NCBI GenBank assembly: GCA_902826635.1
Contig: CADEFQ010000004.1
Span: 50,350-107,915 of the forward strand
Direction: 5' to 3'
DNA from: an uncultured Pseudomonadota bacterium
GTDB taxonomy: Bacteria; Pseudomonadota; Gammaproteobacteria; Steroidobacterales; Steroidobacteraceae
Length of the DNA: 57,566 nucleotides
In this document: piece after piece, positions 37,115 to 45,539 of the stretch
Layout: every line of letters starts with the position of its first letter
How positions within the stretch are numbered: the stretch's first letter is position 1
Translations under genes and position numbers: made by a program
The notes under the pieces: generated by a model
Told to the model about the DNA's origin: nothing
What the model saw: only the letters and a program-made list of their open reading frames with translations
The model's database searches: none

Positions 37115-37957
37115 CTAACCGCCCGACGGCTTGATGAACTTCAGCGTGAAACGGTCGCTTTCGCCGATCGCCGCATACTTCGCGCGATCCTGGTCGCCCC
37201 GCGCGTAATTGGGCGGCAGGGTCCAGACACCCTTTTCGTAGTCCTTGGTGTCCTTCGGGTTCGCGTTCACTTCGGATTTCGCGACGAGCCGGAAGCCGGC
37301 CGCCTCGATCATCCGGATCGCGTAATCCTCGTTCACGTAACCGCTCGCCGCCTTCGGGTCTTGCGGTACGGCCGGGTTGCCACGGTGCTCGACCACGCCG
37401 AGCGTGCCGCCCGGCTTCAGCGCCTTGTACATCGCAGCGAAGGCCTGCGGGGCGTAGTCGCGGCCCATCCAGTTGTGGATGTTGCGAAAGGTGACGACGA
37501 GGTCTGCACTGCCGGGAGGCGCGATGTCCGCAGTGCTGGTGGGGCCCATCGCCGTGACCGTCACCTTGCCGTAGAGATCGGGGCGCGAGGCGAGCTTGTC
37601 GTTGTAGGACTTGAGCGTCGCCGTCGCGCCTTTGCTTTCCGGGTTGGGCGGGACCTGCGCGGCGTACAACCTGCCTTTTTCAGCAAGGAGCGGCGCGAGT
37701 ACTTCGGTGTACCAGCCGCCGCCACCGGGCCACACTTCGACGACCGTCTGCTCGGGGCGGATGCCGAAGAAAAGCAGGGTCTCCTTCGGATGGCGCCAGG
37801 TGTCGCGGGCGCGATTCTCTTCGCTGCGATGATCGCCGGCGAGAATTCGATCGAGGTCGGCCGCGGTCGCGGTGCGGGTGCTCGAAGTGGTCAGGCAACC
37901 CGCCAGCGCCGCCGTCGTCGCGAACAGCGCCAACATCGATTTCTTCGCGTGAACCAT
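37115..37957 (-). CDS. Exported lipoprotein with class I methyltransferase domain (COG4798-like)
   Basis: The 280-residue product has a lipoprotein signal with the lipobox LAGC (MLALFATTAALAGCLTTSS), followed by a SAM-methyltransferase-like fold: QTVVEVWPGGGGWYTEVLAP for the SAM loop, GSADLVVTFRNIHNWMG, MYKALKPGGTLGVVEHRGNP and a C-terminal IRMIEAAGFRLVAKSEVN. This secreted methyltransferase-like family (COG4798) has no established substrate, and SAM is not expected in the periplasm, so a repurposed fold is possible. The ATG at 37957 places the signal at the N-terminus, which decides the start. Confidence 0.85.
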   Translation of the reverse strand: MVHAKKSMLALFATTAALAGCLTTSSTRTATAADLDRILAGDHRSEENRARDTWRHPKETLLFFGIRPEQTVVEVWPGGGGWYTEVLAPLLAEKGRLYAAQVPPNPESKGATATLKSYNDKLASRPDLYGKVTVTAMGPTSTADIAPPGSADLVVTFRNIHNWMGRDYAPQAFAAMYKALKPGGTLGVVEHRGNPAVPQDPKAASGYVNEDYAIRMIEAAGFRLVAKSEVNANPKDTKDYEKGVWTLPPNYARGDQDRAKYAAIGESDRFTLKFIKPSGG

Positions 37958-37999
37958 GGCCCGTCCCCCGCTATCAGGAGGCGCTAACGTACCAGAACA

Positions 38000-38036
38000 G
38001 GTGCCGGGTTTTCGGTTATTCGATAAACCCGGCACC
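38000..38036 (-). terminator. 12-bp stem-loop after the RRM gene (terminator or REP-like)
   Basis: GGTGCCGGGTTT (38000-38011) pairs perfectly with AAACCCGGCACC (38025-38036) over a 13-base loop. It lies right after the stop of the RRM gene (minus strand) and before the methyltransferase gene start. The T-tract is weak, so it is either a terminator-like 3'-end structure or a copy of a dispersed palindromic repeat. Confidence 0.6.
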
Positions 38037-38041
38037 CACTC

Positions 38042-38323
38042 TCAGCGGCGGAAAGGTCCGCCGTTCGTGCGGGGTCGCTGCGGGCGTTCTTGCGCCTCGT
38101 TGACGCGCAGTGGGCGGCCGCCCATGTCGCGGCCGTTCATGGCCTGGATCGCGCCCTGCGCATCGCCCTGCGGCATCTCGACAAAGCCGAAGCCGCGGGG
38201 GCGGCCCGTCTCGCGATCGTTGATCAGCTTGACCGACTCGACGGTGCCGTGCGCCTCGAAGAGCGCGCGCACATCCTGTTCAGTCGCGTTGAAAGGAAGA
38301 TTACCCACGTAGATAGTCGTCAT
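38042..38323 (-). CDS. RRM-domain RNA-binding protein
   Basis: The 93-residue protein is a single RNA recognition motif: RNP2 in TTIYVGNLPFN, then DVRALFEAHGTVESVKLI, RNP1 in RPRGFGFVEMP, and GAIQAMNGRDMGGRPLRVN, with a short Arg/Pro/Gly tail. Such small bacterial RRM proteins resemble cold-induced Rbp proteins of cyanobacteria and proteobacteria and probably bind single-stranded RNA. The ATG at 38323 is chosen because the RRM begins immediately after it. A 12-bp stem-loop follows its stop codon. Confidence 0.93.
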   Translation of the reverse strand: MTTIYVGNLPFNATEQDVRALFEAHGTVESVKLINDRETGRPRGFGFVEMPQGDAQGAIQAMNGRDMGGRPLRVNEAQERPQRPRTNGGPFRR

Positions 38324-38416
38324 CCCGTCATCCCATCTGAAAGGCGGACGAAAAGATGCTACTCCCCGCGTAACGGGCAAGTAAACGGGGGCCGTCCGTC
38401 CCGGCCCCCGCATCGA

Positions 38417-39319
38417 TCAGTGCCGGGCCGGCGGCGCGCTCGGCGGTACTTTCTTCTTGAAGTACGTCCAGCTCGTCTCGTTCGGACGCGTGTCGTCGCC
38501 CGGCGGCGGCGACTTGTACTTCGGATAGTTCGTCTCGATTTCCTGCCGGAGCACTGCCGGCATGTCCTCGAACTTGTCGATCTTGCGGCCGGTCGTGTGG
38601 AAATACAGGAGGCCCTGCCGATCGCCCATTTCCATCCACGGCAGCCAGTTCGACAGGCGCACCCAGGCGACCCGCACATTGGCGGTGTTGCGCTTGTCGT
38701 TGGTGATGTCGGACACGTCGCCCAGGAAATTGAACATCTCGGTCGCGTGATAGCTGCCGCCGACGTAGTTCTGGTACGGGCCGCCGAGCGGGTTGTCGTA
38801 GAAGAGCGGGACCGGGAGCGTGAGCCACCACTGGTCACCGACCATGTCGGCGGTCCAGGTCATCGGCTTGCCATCGCGCCCGATCTGGAACACGGGCGGC
38901 TGGTTCACCGGATCGTTGTCGATGTGCAGGACGTCGACCGTCTTGCCCGTCCAGGGGTTGACCCAGGTCTTCAGCACCTCGTGGGTCTTCGGGTCCATGT
39001 AGAGCAGCAGTTCGCGCGATACGAGTCGCCAGCCGGTGCCCTTCACGGGGTCTTTCACCGTGACGCAGGCGCGGATGTTCATCGCCTCGACGTGGAACAG
39101 CTGGCGATCGGGCTCGCCCTCGACGCGGCTGAACAGGGCGCCGTTCCAGTAGAAAATGACAGGCTCGTTGTCCTTCACGGAGCACTGCACCTTGCGCAGG
39201 GCAAGGTTGGCGCCTTCAGGCGTGCCCAGGTCGATCTTGCCGGCCTGAGCGGCGCCAGCGACGGCGAGCAGGGCCGCGGCCAGCAGCCAACGGCGCGGAG
39301 CGAACGGTAATTGACTCAT
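38417..39319 (-). CDS. DUF1838 family exported protein
   Basis: The 300-residue protein has a Sec signal (RRWLLAAALLAVAGAAQAGK) and a DUF1838-like body with MNIRACVTVKDPVKGTGWRL, SRELLLYMDPKTHEVLKTWVNPWTGKTVDVLHI and YHATEMFNFLGDVSDI, and the WVRLSNWLPWMEMGDR segment. The family is exported and of unknown function. The start at 39319 (MSQLPFAPRRW) has GAGGG about 8 bases upstream. It is divergent from the PhzF-like gene, with a palindrome in the shared upstream region. Confidence 0.87.
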   Translation of the reverse strand: MSQLPFAPRRWLLAAALLAVAGAAQAGKIDLGTPEGANLALRKVQCSVKDNEPVIFYWNGALFSRVEGEPDRQLFHVEAMNIRACVTVKDPVKGTGWRLVSRELLLYMDPKTHEVLKTWVNPWTGKTVDVLHIDNDPVNQPPVFQIGRDGKPMTWTADMVGDQWWLTLPVPLFYDNPLGGPYQNYVGGSYHATEMFNFLGDVSDITNDKRNTANVRVAWVRLSNWLPWMEMGDRQGLLYFHTTGRKIDKFEDMPAVLRQEIETNYPKYKSPPPGDDTRPNETSWTYFKKKVPPSAPPARH

Positions 39320-39336
39320 CAGTGGGACCCTCGGAT

Positions 39337-39354
39337 TGTCATGAACCCATGACA
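39337..39354. promoter_or_regulatory. Operator-like palindrome between DUF1838 and PhzF genes
   Basis: TGTCATG-AACC-CATGACA is a perfect 7-bp inverted repeat with a 4-base spacer, located in the 68-bp divergent intergenic region. An AT-rich stretch (39355-39360) follows directly. Its symmetry and position suit a dimeric regulator site controlling one or both genes. No regulator gene adjoins, so the binding protein is unknown. Confidence 0.45.
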
Positions 39355-39387
39355 TATTAAACCCGGTCGGCGCGATATGCTCGGGGC

Positions 39388-40230
39388 ATGCGACTCACCT
39401 TTCATTTGCTGAACGTCTTCACCCGCGACGCGAGCGCGCTCAGCGGCAATCCGCTCGCGGTTTTCGAGCCGCACCCGGCGCTCGATGCCACGCGCATGCA
39501 GGCGCTCGCGCTGCAGTTCAACCTCTCCGAATCGACGTTCCTCGCGCCGTCGACGCGTGCACGGGCCGCGGTGAGGATTTTCACGCCGCAATACGAGATG
39601 AGTTTCGCCGGACACCCGACTCTCGGTACCGCGCACATCGTTCGGCTGCTGCACGGCGGGGATTCGGTCACGCTCGAGATGCCCGCGGGCGTGATTCCGG
39701 TGACCGCCGACGGCGATACCTGGACCCTCGCTGCCAACGCGCCGACGCATCGCGAGCCCGCCGCCGATCGCGCAGCGATCGCGGCTGCGCTCGGCCTCGA
39801 GGCTGCGGCGGTGCTCGAGCGGCCGCTGTGGGTGAGCGCGGGCACCGAGCAGCTGATGGTACCGCTGCGCTCGGCGGCGGACGTCGAACGCGCTCGCCCC
39901 GTCGGTGAGCGCCTCGGGGCGTTCAAGTGCTCGCAGGGTCACACCAACGCGCTCCTCTTTGCGCCGGGCGCGGGCGACGACATCGTGGCGCGCTTCTTTT
40001 TCGACAACGGCGACGAGTTCCGGGAGGACCCGGCGACCGGTTCCGCCTGCGCCAATCTCGGCGGGTGGTATCTCGCCGGCGGCGCGACGCTGCCGCTGTC
40101 GCGGCGGGTGCTGCAAGGCGATGCGATCCGGCGCCCTTCGACGCTGCACCTGTCGATTGACGCGCAGCGGCGGATCCGCGTGGGCGGCGCCGTGCGCCGC
40201 ATCGGCGGCGGCACGCTCGAGCTCGATTGA
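39388..40230 (+). CDS. PhzF-family isomerase/epimerase
   Basis: The 280-residue protein has the two-domain PhzF / diaminopimelate-epimerase-like fold. The opening LTFHLLNVFTRDASALSGNPLAVFEP, the catalytic glutamate segment FNLSESTFLAPS, FAGHPTLGTAHIVRLL, and the C-terminal REDPATGSACANLGGWYL are family marks. PhzF proteins isomerise small metabolites; in most bacteria the substrate is unknown and there is no phenazine pathway here. TATGCT (39376-39381) ends 6 bases before the ATG, and no Shine-Dalgarno sequence is seen. Confidence 0.92.
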   Translation: MRLTFHLLNVFTRDASALSGNPLAVFEPHPALDATRMQALALQFNLSESTFLAPSTRARAAVRIFTPQYEMSFAGHPTLGTAHIVRLLHGGDSVTLEMPAGVIPVTADGDTWTLAANAPTHREPAADRAAIAAALGLEAAAVLERPLWVSAGTEQLMVPLRSAADVERARPVGERLGAFKCSQGHTNALLFAPGAGDDIVARFFFDNGDEFREDPATGSACANLGGWYLAGGATLPLSRRVLQGDAIRRPSTLHLSIDAQRRIRVGGAVRRIGGGTLELD

Positions 40231-40240
40231 GTGTGCGCGC

Positions 40241-40522
40241 CTAGCTGCGCGTTGCCGAATACAGGGTCCAGCACCCGATCACGACGAAGCCGATGCCCGC
40301 CGCGACCTGCAGGTAGCGGACCGGCACGTACTTCGCGACGAAGCTGCCGGCGAGCACGGCCAGTGCCGTCGACGCGACGAGCGCGAGCGCGGCGGCGATG
40401 AAGACGCTGCCGCGCCCGACCTTGCCCTCGGAGGCGTAGAGCAGGGTCGCAAGCTGGGTCTTGTCGCCGAGTTCGGCCATGAACACGGTGCCGAATATCA
40501 GCAGGAAAGTCCGGATTTCCAT
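40241..40522 (-). CDS. TMEM165/GDT1 (UPF0016) half-size membrane protein
   Basis: The 93-residue protein has one UPF0016 repeat: the signature MAELGDKTQLATLLYA (ExGDKT) in the first helix, then two more helices (VFIAAALALVASTALAVLAG, YLQVAAGIGFVVIGCWTLYS). Many family members hold two such repeats (near 190 residues), so this single-repeat form probably works as a dimer. The family transports Mn2+ or Ca2+ across membranes. The start overlaps a TGAGGT stretch that includes the speA stop codon and can serve as a ribosome binding site. Confidence 0.9.
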   Translation of the reverse strand: MEIRTFLLIFGTVFMAELGDKTQLATLLYASEGKVGRGSVFIAAALALVASTALAVLAGSFVAKYVPVRYLQVAAGIGFVVIGCWTLYSATRS

Positions 40523-40534
40523 GCGGGTGCGACC

Positions 40535-42508
40535 TCAGGCCGGCTCGAGGTAGGCGTAGCCGTTCAGCTCGCCTTCGTAGAAGCGCTTCAACGCCTGGCT
40601 TTCGACGATCGTCATGCGGCCTTCGCGGATCGCGCGCTCGCAATCGCGCGCGAGCGCCGGGTACAGCTCCTCGACGTCGTACTCCATGTATTCGAGCACC
40701 TTGTTCGCGGTGTCACCCTTGACGATTTCGTCGATCGCCCAGCCGGCCGTCTCGTGCAGGCGAATGTGCACGACGTGCGTGTCACCGAACAGGTTGTGCA
40801 GGTCGCCCAGCGTTTCCTGGTAGGCGCCGACGAGGAAGACAGCGAGGTAGTACTCGTCGTCGTGCCCGACTTCGTGCAGCTCGAGCGTGCGCTTCACGTC
40901 GCGATGCGACACGAACCGGTCGATCTTGCCGTCCGAATCGCAGGTGATGTCGGCGAGCACGCCCTTCCTCGCCGGGCGCTCATCGAGCCGGTGGATCGGC
41001 ATGATCGGGAACAGCTGCTCGATCGCCCAGCTGTCCGGCAGCGACTGGAACACCGAGAAATTGCAGAAGTAGATGTCGGAGAGGATTTCCTCGAGCCCCG
41101 CGAGCTCGTCGGGGATCTCGTCCAGCTTGCGACAGAAATCGCGGATGCGTGCACAGGTGGCCCAGAAGAGGCGTTCGGCAAGGCCGCGGACCTTGAGCGA
41201 CACGAGCCCCAGGTTGAACATCTGCAGCACCTGTTCGCGGGCCGTGAGCGCATCGTGATAGCACTCGACGAGGCGCCGTGCGCTGATCGTGTTGTAGGCC
41301 TCGAACAGGTCCTGCACGGGCTGCGGCAGTTCACCGTCGCCGTCGTGGTCGAGCTCCACCCGGCCCGCGACGCGGAAGCGATCGAGCGCCGAGGTGCCGA
41401 GCGTGTTGAAGATCAGCACGCTGTGCTGGGCCGCGATCGCGCGGCCCGACTCGCTGATGATCATCGGATGCGCGATGCCGCGCGCGTTGCACACGCTCGC
41501 GATGCGGTAGACGACGTCGTTGGCGTACTCGCCCACCGTGTAGTTCATCGACGAGGGGAAATTGGTGCCGCTGCCGTCGTAGTCGACGCCGAGCCCGCCG
41601 CCCACGTCGATGTAGCGCAGCCCCGCGCCGAGATTCGAGAGCTCCGCGTAGACGTGTGCGAGCTCGTTGATCGCGTCCTTCACGCGCCGGATGTCCTGCA
41701 GCTGGCTGCCGGGGTGGCAGTGCACGAGCTGCAGGCAATCGAGCATGCCGCGGCCGCGCAGGACTTCGATCGCCTCCAGGATCTCGGTGATGAACAGGCC
41801 GAACTTGGATTTCTCGCCGGCCGAATCGCGCCAGCGGCCCGAGCCTTCGCTCGCGAGCTTCACGCGCACGCCGATGCGCGGGCGCACACCGTGCTTTTCG
41901 GCGTGTTTCAGGATCAGGTGCAGCTCCGTGAAATTCTCGACCACCGGGATGATCGTGCGACCGAGTTTGGTCGCGAGGATCGCCGTCTCGATGTAGCTGT
42001 CGTCCTTGAAGCCGTTGCAGATGATCAGGCGATCCGACGAACCCTCGGTCATCGCCATCACCGCGAGCAGCTCGGGCTTCGAGCCCACTTCGAGGCCGAA
42101 GCCGTGATCCGCGCCGTAGCGGAAGACTTCCTCGACGACGAGGCGCTGCTGGTTCACCTTGATCGGGAACACGGCCGCGTATGCGTTGCGGTATTCGTTT
42201 TCGGCGATCGCCTGCGCGAACGCGTCGGCGAGGTGACGCAGGCGGTGCGCGAGGATGTCGGAGAAGCGCACCACGACCGGGGTGGTGAGGTCACGCGCCC
42301 TGAGGCCCTGGACGACTTCAAAGAGGTCGATTTCGCGCGCGCCGGTCGTGTCGGGCCGCACGACGACATGGCCGGCGGGGTTGACTCCGAAATAGCCCTT
42401 GCCCCATGCGGCGACCTGATAGAGCTCGGCCGAGTCCTCGGTACTCCAGGGCTTCAGCCCCGGCTTCGCTTCAGCGGCCACGTGCTGCTCCGAAAAAAGG
42501 GCGCGCAC
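40535..42508 (-). CDS. speA: Biosynthetic arginine decarboxylase
   Basis: SpeA converts arginine to agmatine, the entry to polyamines. The 657-residue product matches the family length and shows the PLP-site segment YAAVFPIKVNQQRLVVEEV with the PLP lysine near residue 117, plus GFGLEVGSKPELL, LHCHPGSQ-like LVHCHPGSQLQDI, and YIDVGGGLGVDYDGS. The first start is a GTG at 42508. It lies between sseA (9-base gap) and the GDT1 gene on the minus strand. A homospermidine synthase is encoded 1.6 kb away, giving a likely polyamine context. Agmatine-processing enzymes are not in the window. Confidence 0.95.
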   Translation of the reverse strand: MRALFSEQHVAAEAKPGLKPWSTEDSAELYQVAAWGKGYFGVNPAGHVVVRPDTTGAREIDLFEVVQGLRARDLTTPVVVRFSDILAHRLRHLADAFAQAIAENEYRNAYAAVFPIKVNQQRLVVEEVFRYGADHGFGLEVGSKPELLAVMAMTEGSSDRLIICNGFKDDSYIETAILATKLGRTIIPVVENFTELHLILKHAEKHGVRPRIGVRVKLASEGSGRWRDSAGEKSKFGLFITEILEAIEVLRGRGMLDCLQLVHCHPGSQLQDIRRVKDAINELAHVYAELSNLGAGLRYIDVGGGLGVDYDGSGTNFPSSMNYTVGEYANDVVYRIASVCNARGIAHPMIISESGRAIAAQHSVLIFNTLGTSALDRFRVAGRVELDHDGDGELPQPVQDLFEAYNTISARRLVECYHDALTAREQVLQMFNLGLVSLKVRGLAERLFWATCARIRDFCRKLDEIPDELAGLEEILSDIYFCNFSVFQSLPDSWAIEQLFPIMPIHRLDERPARKGVLADITCDSDGKIDRFVSHRDVKRTLELHEVGHDDEYYLAVFLVGAYQETLGDLHNLFGDTHVVHIRLHETAGWAIDEIVKGDTANKVLEYMEYDVEELYPALARDCERAIREGRMTIVESQALKRFYEGELNGYAYLEPA

Positions 42509-42517
42509 GATAGCAAA

Positions 42518-43366
42518 TCACGTGTTGCCCGTCGCGACCGGCCGCGTCCGGTCCCGCACCCATTCGCTCCAGGAGCCCGCGTACAGCCGCGAGCCCTCGA
42601 GGCCGGCGTGTTCGAGGGCGAGGAGATTGTGGCAGGCCGTGACGCCGGAGCCGCACATCGAGACGAGTTCGGTGGCCGGGCGGCCGGCGAGGACCGCCTC
42701 CCATTGCGCCCGCAACGTGTCCACGGGCAGAAAGCGCCCGTCGGGACCGAGGTTGTCGGTGAACGGACGATTGCGCGCGCCCGGCACATGTCCGCCCACC
42801 GGGTCCATGGTTTCGTTCTGCCCCGCGAAGCGATCGGCGCCGCGCGCATCGACGATCTGGATGCCATTCTCCGCGCGCTGCTTCATCACGTCGGCGGTCG
42901 TGACCGATCGGTCGGGCTGCAGCCGCGGCACGTACAGCCGCGGGTCACGGCGGCGCAGGTGGGTTTCTGCGACGAGGCCCGCGGCCTGCCACGCGGCGTA
43001 ACCACCGTTCAGCACGGCGACTGCCTCGTGCCCGAGCCAGCGCAGCAGCCACCAGGCTCGCGCGGCGTAGGCGCCGGGCCCGGCGTCATAGGTGACGACC
43101 TGTACGTTCGAATTGATGCCCCATCGACCGAAGGTGATCGCGAGGCGTTCCGGATCGGGCAGTGGATGGCGGCCGGTGGCCGGGCCGACCGGGCCCGACA
43201 GGTCGCGGTCGAGGTGCGCGTACTGCGCGCCCGGAATGTGCCCCGCTGCAAACGCGGCGGCACCGGCGTCCGGTGCGGCGAGCTCGAAGCGGCAGTCGAG
43301 GATGACCACTTCCGGGCGGCCGACCAGCGCGCCGAGCTGGGAAACATCGATCAGCGTCGAATACAT
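42518..43366 (-). CDS. sseA: Sulfurtransferase, 3-mercaptopyruvate/thiosulfate type
   Basis: The 282-residue protein has two rhodanese domains: the inactive N-terminal one (VVILDCRFELAAP, FAAGHIPGAQY, VVTYDAGPGAYAARAWWLL) and the catalytic C-terminal one (IQIVDARGADRF, GGHVPGARNRPF, LVSMCGSGVTACHNLLAL). The catalytic loop CGSGVTA with Cys238 is typical of 3-mercaptopyruvate sulfurtransferases, so SseA-type specificity is favoured over rhodanese. It heads the sseA-speA-GDT1 minus-strand group and its start is 14 bases from the divergent GST gene. Confidence 0.9.
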   Translation of the reverse strand: MYSTLIDVSQLGALVGRPEVVILDCRFELAAPDAGAAAFAAGHIPGAQYAHLDRDLSGPVGPATGRHPLPDPERLAITFGRWGINSNVQVVTYDAGPGAYAARAWWLLRWLGHEAVAVLNGGYAAWQAAGLVAETHLRRRDPRLYVPRLQPDRSVTTADVMKQRAENGIQIVDARGADRFAGQNETMDPVGGHVPGARNRPFTDNLGPDGRFLPVDTLRAQWEAVLAGRPATELVSMCGSGVTACHNLLALEHAGLEGSRLYAGSWSEWVRDRTRPVATGNT

Positions 43367-43380
43367 GCGACAATTTTGAC

Positions 43381-44046
43381 ATGATCGACGTCTACTGGGG
43401 GAGCGGCAGCCCCTATTCGTGGCGGGTGCTGCTGGCGCTCGAACACAAGCGGCTCGAATACCGCAGCCACCTGTTGCAGTTTTCCCTGCAGGAGCACAAG
43501 GCGCCGCACATCGTCGCGATGAACCCGCGCGGCCGCCTTCCGATCCTGAAGCACGACGACTATGTCGTGTTCGAATCGGTCGCCGTACTGTACTACCTCG
43601 ACCTCAAGTACCCCGAGCCGCCGATCTTCGGGCGCACCGCCGAAGAAGCCGGCGTCATCATGCGGGTCATCTGCGAGTTCGAGGCGTACGCGGAAGATCA
43701 CCTGATGAAAATCGTCCGTGCGCTGTTCGAGGGCGGCGTGAGCGAAGAGAACGTCGGGGAACTGACGCGCGCCATGCTCGCGGTCGCGAGCGAAGCGAGA
43801 ACGATCGAAGGGCGACTCTCGAAGGGCGACTGGATCGTGGGCGACGCTTATTCGGCGGCCGACATGGTGATTTACCCTGCGATCCAGGTGTTGCTGCGCG
43901 CACTGAGAAAGCCGGGCGCCAACGTGCTCGCCTCGCGATTCCTGCCGGTCGAAGTGAACTATCCCGCCCTCGGTCGCTGGCTCGATCGCGTCGCGGCATT
44001 GCCGGGATTTGCGAAAACCTGGCCGCCGCACTGGCGCGCAGGCTGA
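43381..44046 (+). CDS. Glutathione S-transferase family protein
   Basis: The 221-residue protein has an N-terminal thioredoxin-fold GST domain (MIDVYWGSGSPYSWRVLLAL, where the Ser/Tyr-Ser region holds the likely active site; NPRGRLPILKHDDYVVFESV for glutathione binding) and a helical C-terminal domain (WIVGDAYSAADMVIYPAIQVL). It is cytosolic. It lies divergent to sseA with a 14-bp gap and about 50 bases upstream of homospermidine synthase. Function beyond the family is unknown. Confidence 0.92.
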   Translation: MIDVYWGSGSPYSWRVLLALEHKRLEYRSHLLQFSLQEHKAPHIVAMNPRGRLPILKHDDYVVFESVAVLYYLDLKYPEPPIFGRTAEEAGVIMRVICEFEAYAEDHLMKIVRALFEGGVSEENVGELTRAMLAVASEARTIEGRLSKGDWIVGDAYSAADMVIYPAIQVLLRALRKPGANVLASRFLPVEVNYPALGRWLDRVAALPGFAKTWPPHWRAG

Positions 44047-44097
44047 AGGCGGCCCCCAAGCTGGCAAGCGCATGAGGCGGTTGGTACCCTCCCGGGC

Positions 44098-45510
44098 ATG
44101 AATCACAAGGTTTATTTCGAATTCCCGGGGCGCATCGTCCTGATCGGCTTCGGCAGCATCGGCCAGGGCGTGCTGCCGCTCATCCTGCGCCACATCGGCA
44201 TCAAGCCCGAACGCATGACCATCATCACCGCCGAGGACCGCGGTCACGAGGTCGCCGCGCAGTACGGCGTCAAGTTCGTCAAGGAAGCGCTGACGCGCGA
44301 GAACTTCCGTCGCATCCTCGACGCCAATGTCGGCCGCGGCGATTTCGTGCTGAACGTCTCGGTCGACGTCTCGAGTATCGCTCTCGTGAAGTACTGCTGG
44401 GAGCGAGGCGCGATGTACCTCGACACCTGCATCGAGCCCTGGGCGGGCGGTTACACCGCTCCCACCATCACCGTCGCGAAGCGCACCAACTATGCGCTGC
44501 GCGAGGATGCGCTCGCGCTGCGCAACGGTAACGCGCGCGCCCCGACCGCGGTGATCACGCACGGCGCGAACCCCGGGCTCGTGTCGCACTTCGTCAAGCA
44601 GGCGTTGCTCAACATTGCGGCCGATCTCGGCGTCGAGGCATCGCCGCGCAACCGCGCGGACTGGGCGAGGCTCTCGCAGCAGCTCGGCGTCACCACGATC
44701 CACATCGCCGAACGCGACACGCAGCTCTCGAGCCAGCCGAAGCGCGTCAACGAATTCGTGAACACCTGGTCGGTCGACGGGTTCGTCGGCGAGGGCAGCC
44801 AGCCCGCGGAACTCGGCTGGGGCACGCACGAGCGCAACTTCCCGCGTGACGGCAAGCGCCACGATTTCGGCTGCGGCGCGGCGATCTACCTGATGCAGCC
44901 GGGAGCCGCCACGCGCGTGCGCACCTGGACGCCGAAGTCGAAGAACTTCATGGGGTTCCTGATTACCCACGGCGAGGCGATCTCGATTGCCGACTACCTT
45001 TCGGTGAAGGAAACCCTGCAGCCCCTGTATCGGCCCACGGTGCACTACGCCTACCACCCGAGCGATGCCGCGGTGCTTTCGGTGCACGAGTTCCAGGGCC
45101 GCAACTGGGAAATCCAGGATTCGAAACGCATCATGATGGACGACATCGTGAGCGGCATCGATGAACTCGGCGTGCTGATCGCCGGGCACAAGAAGAATGC
45201 CTACTGGTACGGCTCGCAGCTCTCGGTGGAGGAGGCGCGCAAGCTCGCGCCCCATAACCAGGCGACGAGCCTGCAGGTCACGGTGTCCTGCCTTGCCGGC
45301 ATGGTCTGGGCGATGGAGAACCCGAATCGCGGTTTGATGGAGCCCGACGATCTCGATTATCGCCGGCTGCTTGAAATCTGCACGCCGTACCTCGGCACGA
45401 TGCACGGCGAATACACCGACTGGACACCGTTGTCGGATCGCGAACGCCTCTTTCCGGAGGACATCGACAAGAGCGATCCGTGGCAGTTCAAGAACGTGCG
45501 GGTGTTCTGA
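44098..45510 (+). CDS. hss: Homospermidine synthase
   Basis: Bacterial homospermidine synthase uses NAD+ to join putrescine units into homospermidine. The 470-residue protein has an N-terminal nucleotide-binding loop (VLIGFGSIGQGVLPL, GFGSIG at residues 17-22), MYLDTCIEPWAGGYT, THGANPGLVSHFVKQAL, GWGTHERNFPRDGKRHDFGCG and the C-terminal THGEAISIADYLSV-type segments of the family. Length agrees with the Blastochloris enzyme group. TACCCT (44085-44090) ends 7 bases before the ATG. With speA near, the cell probably uses homospermidine as a main polyamine. Confidence 0.94.
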   Translation: MNHKVYFEFPGRIVLIGFGSIGQGVLPLILRHIGIKPERMTIITAEDRGHEVAAQYGVKFVKEALTRENFRRILDANVGRGDFVLNVSVDVSSIALVKYCWERGAMYLDTCIEPWAGGYTAPTITVAKRTNYALREDALALRNGNARAPTAVITHGANPGLVSHFVKQALLNIAADLGVEASPRNRADWARLSQQLGVTTIHIAERDTQLSSQPKRVNEFVNTWSVDGFVGEGSQPAELGWGTHERNFPRDGKRHDFGCGAAIYLMQPGAATRVRTWTPKSKNFMGFLITHGEAISIADYLSVKETLQPLYRPTVHYAYHPSDAAVLSVHEFQGRNWEIQDSKRIMMDDIVSGIDELGVLIAGHKKNAYWYGSQLSVEEARKLAPHNQATSLQVTVSCLAGMVWAMENPNRGLMEPDDLDYRRLLEICTPYLGTMHGEYTDWTPLSDRERLFPEDIDKSDPWQFKNVRVF

Positions 45511-45539
45511 CAGTATTGGCACCAGGTCTGGAGAGTGCG

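Noticed and set aside
39905-43384. Long plus-strand open frame across the GDT1, speA and sseA genes
   Set aside because: It runs opposite three well-identified minus-strand genes and its translation shows no protein family features.
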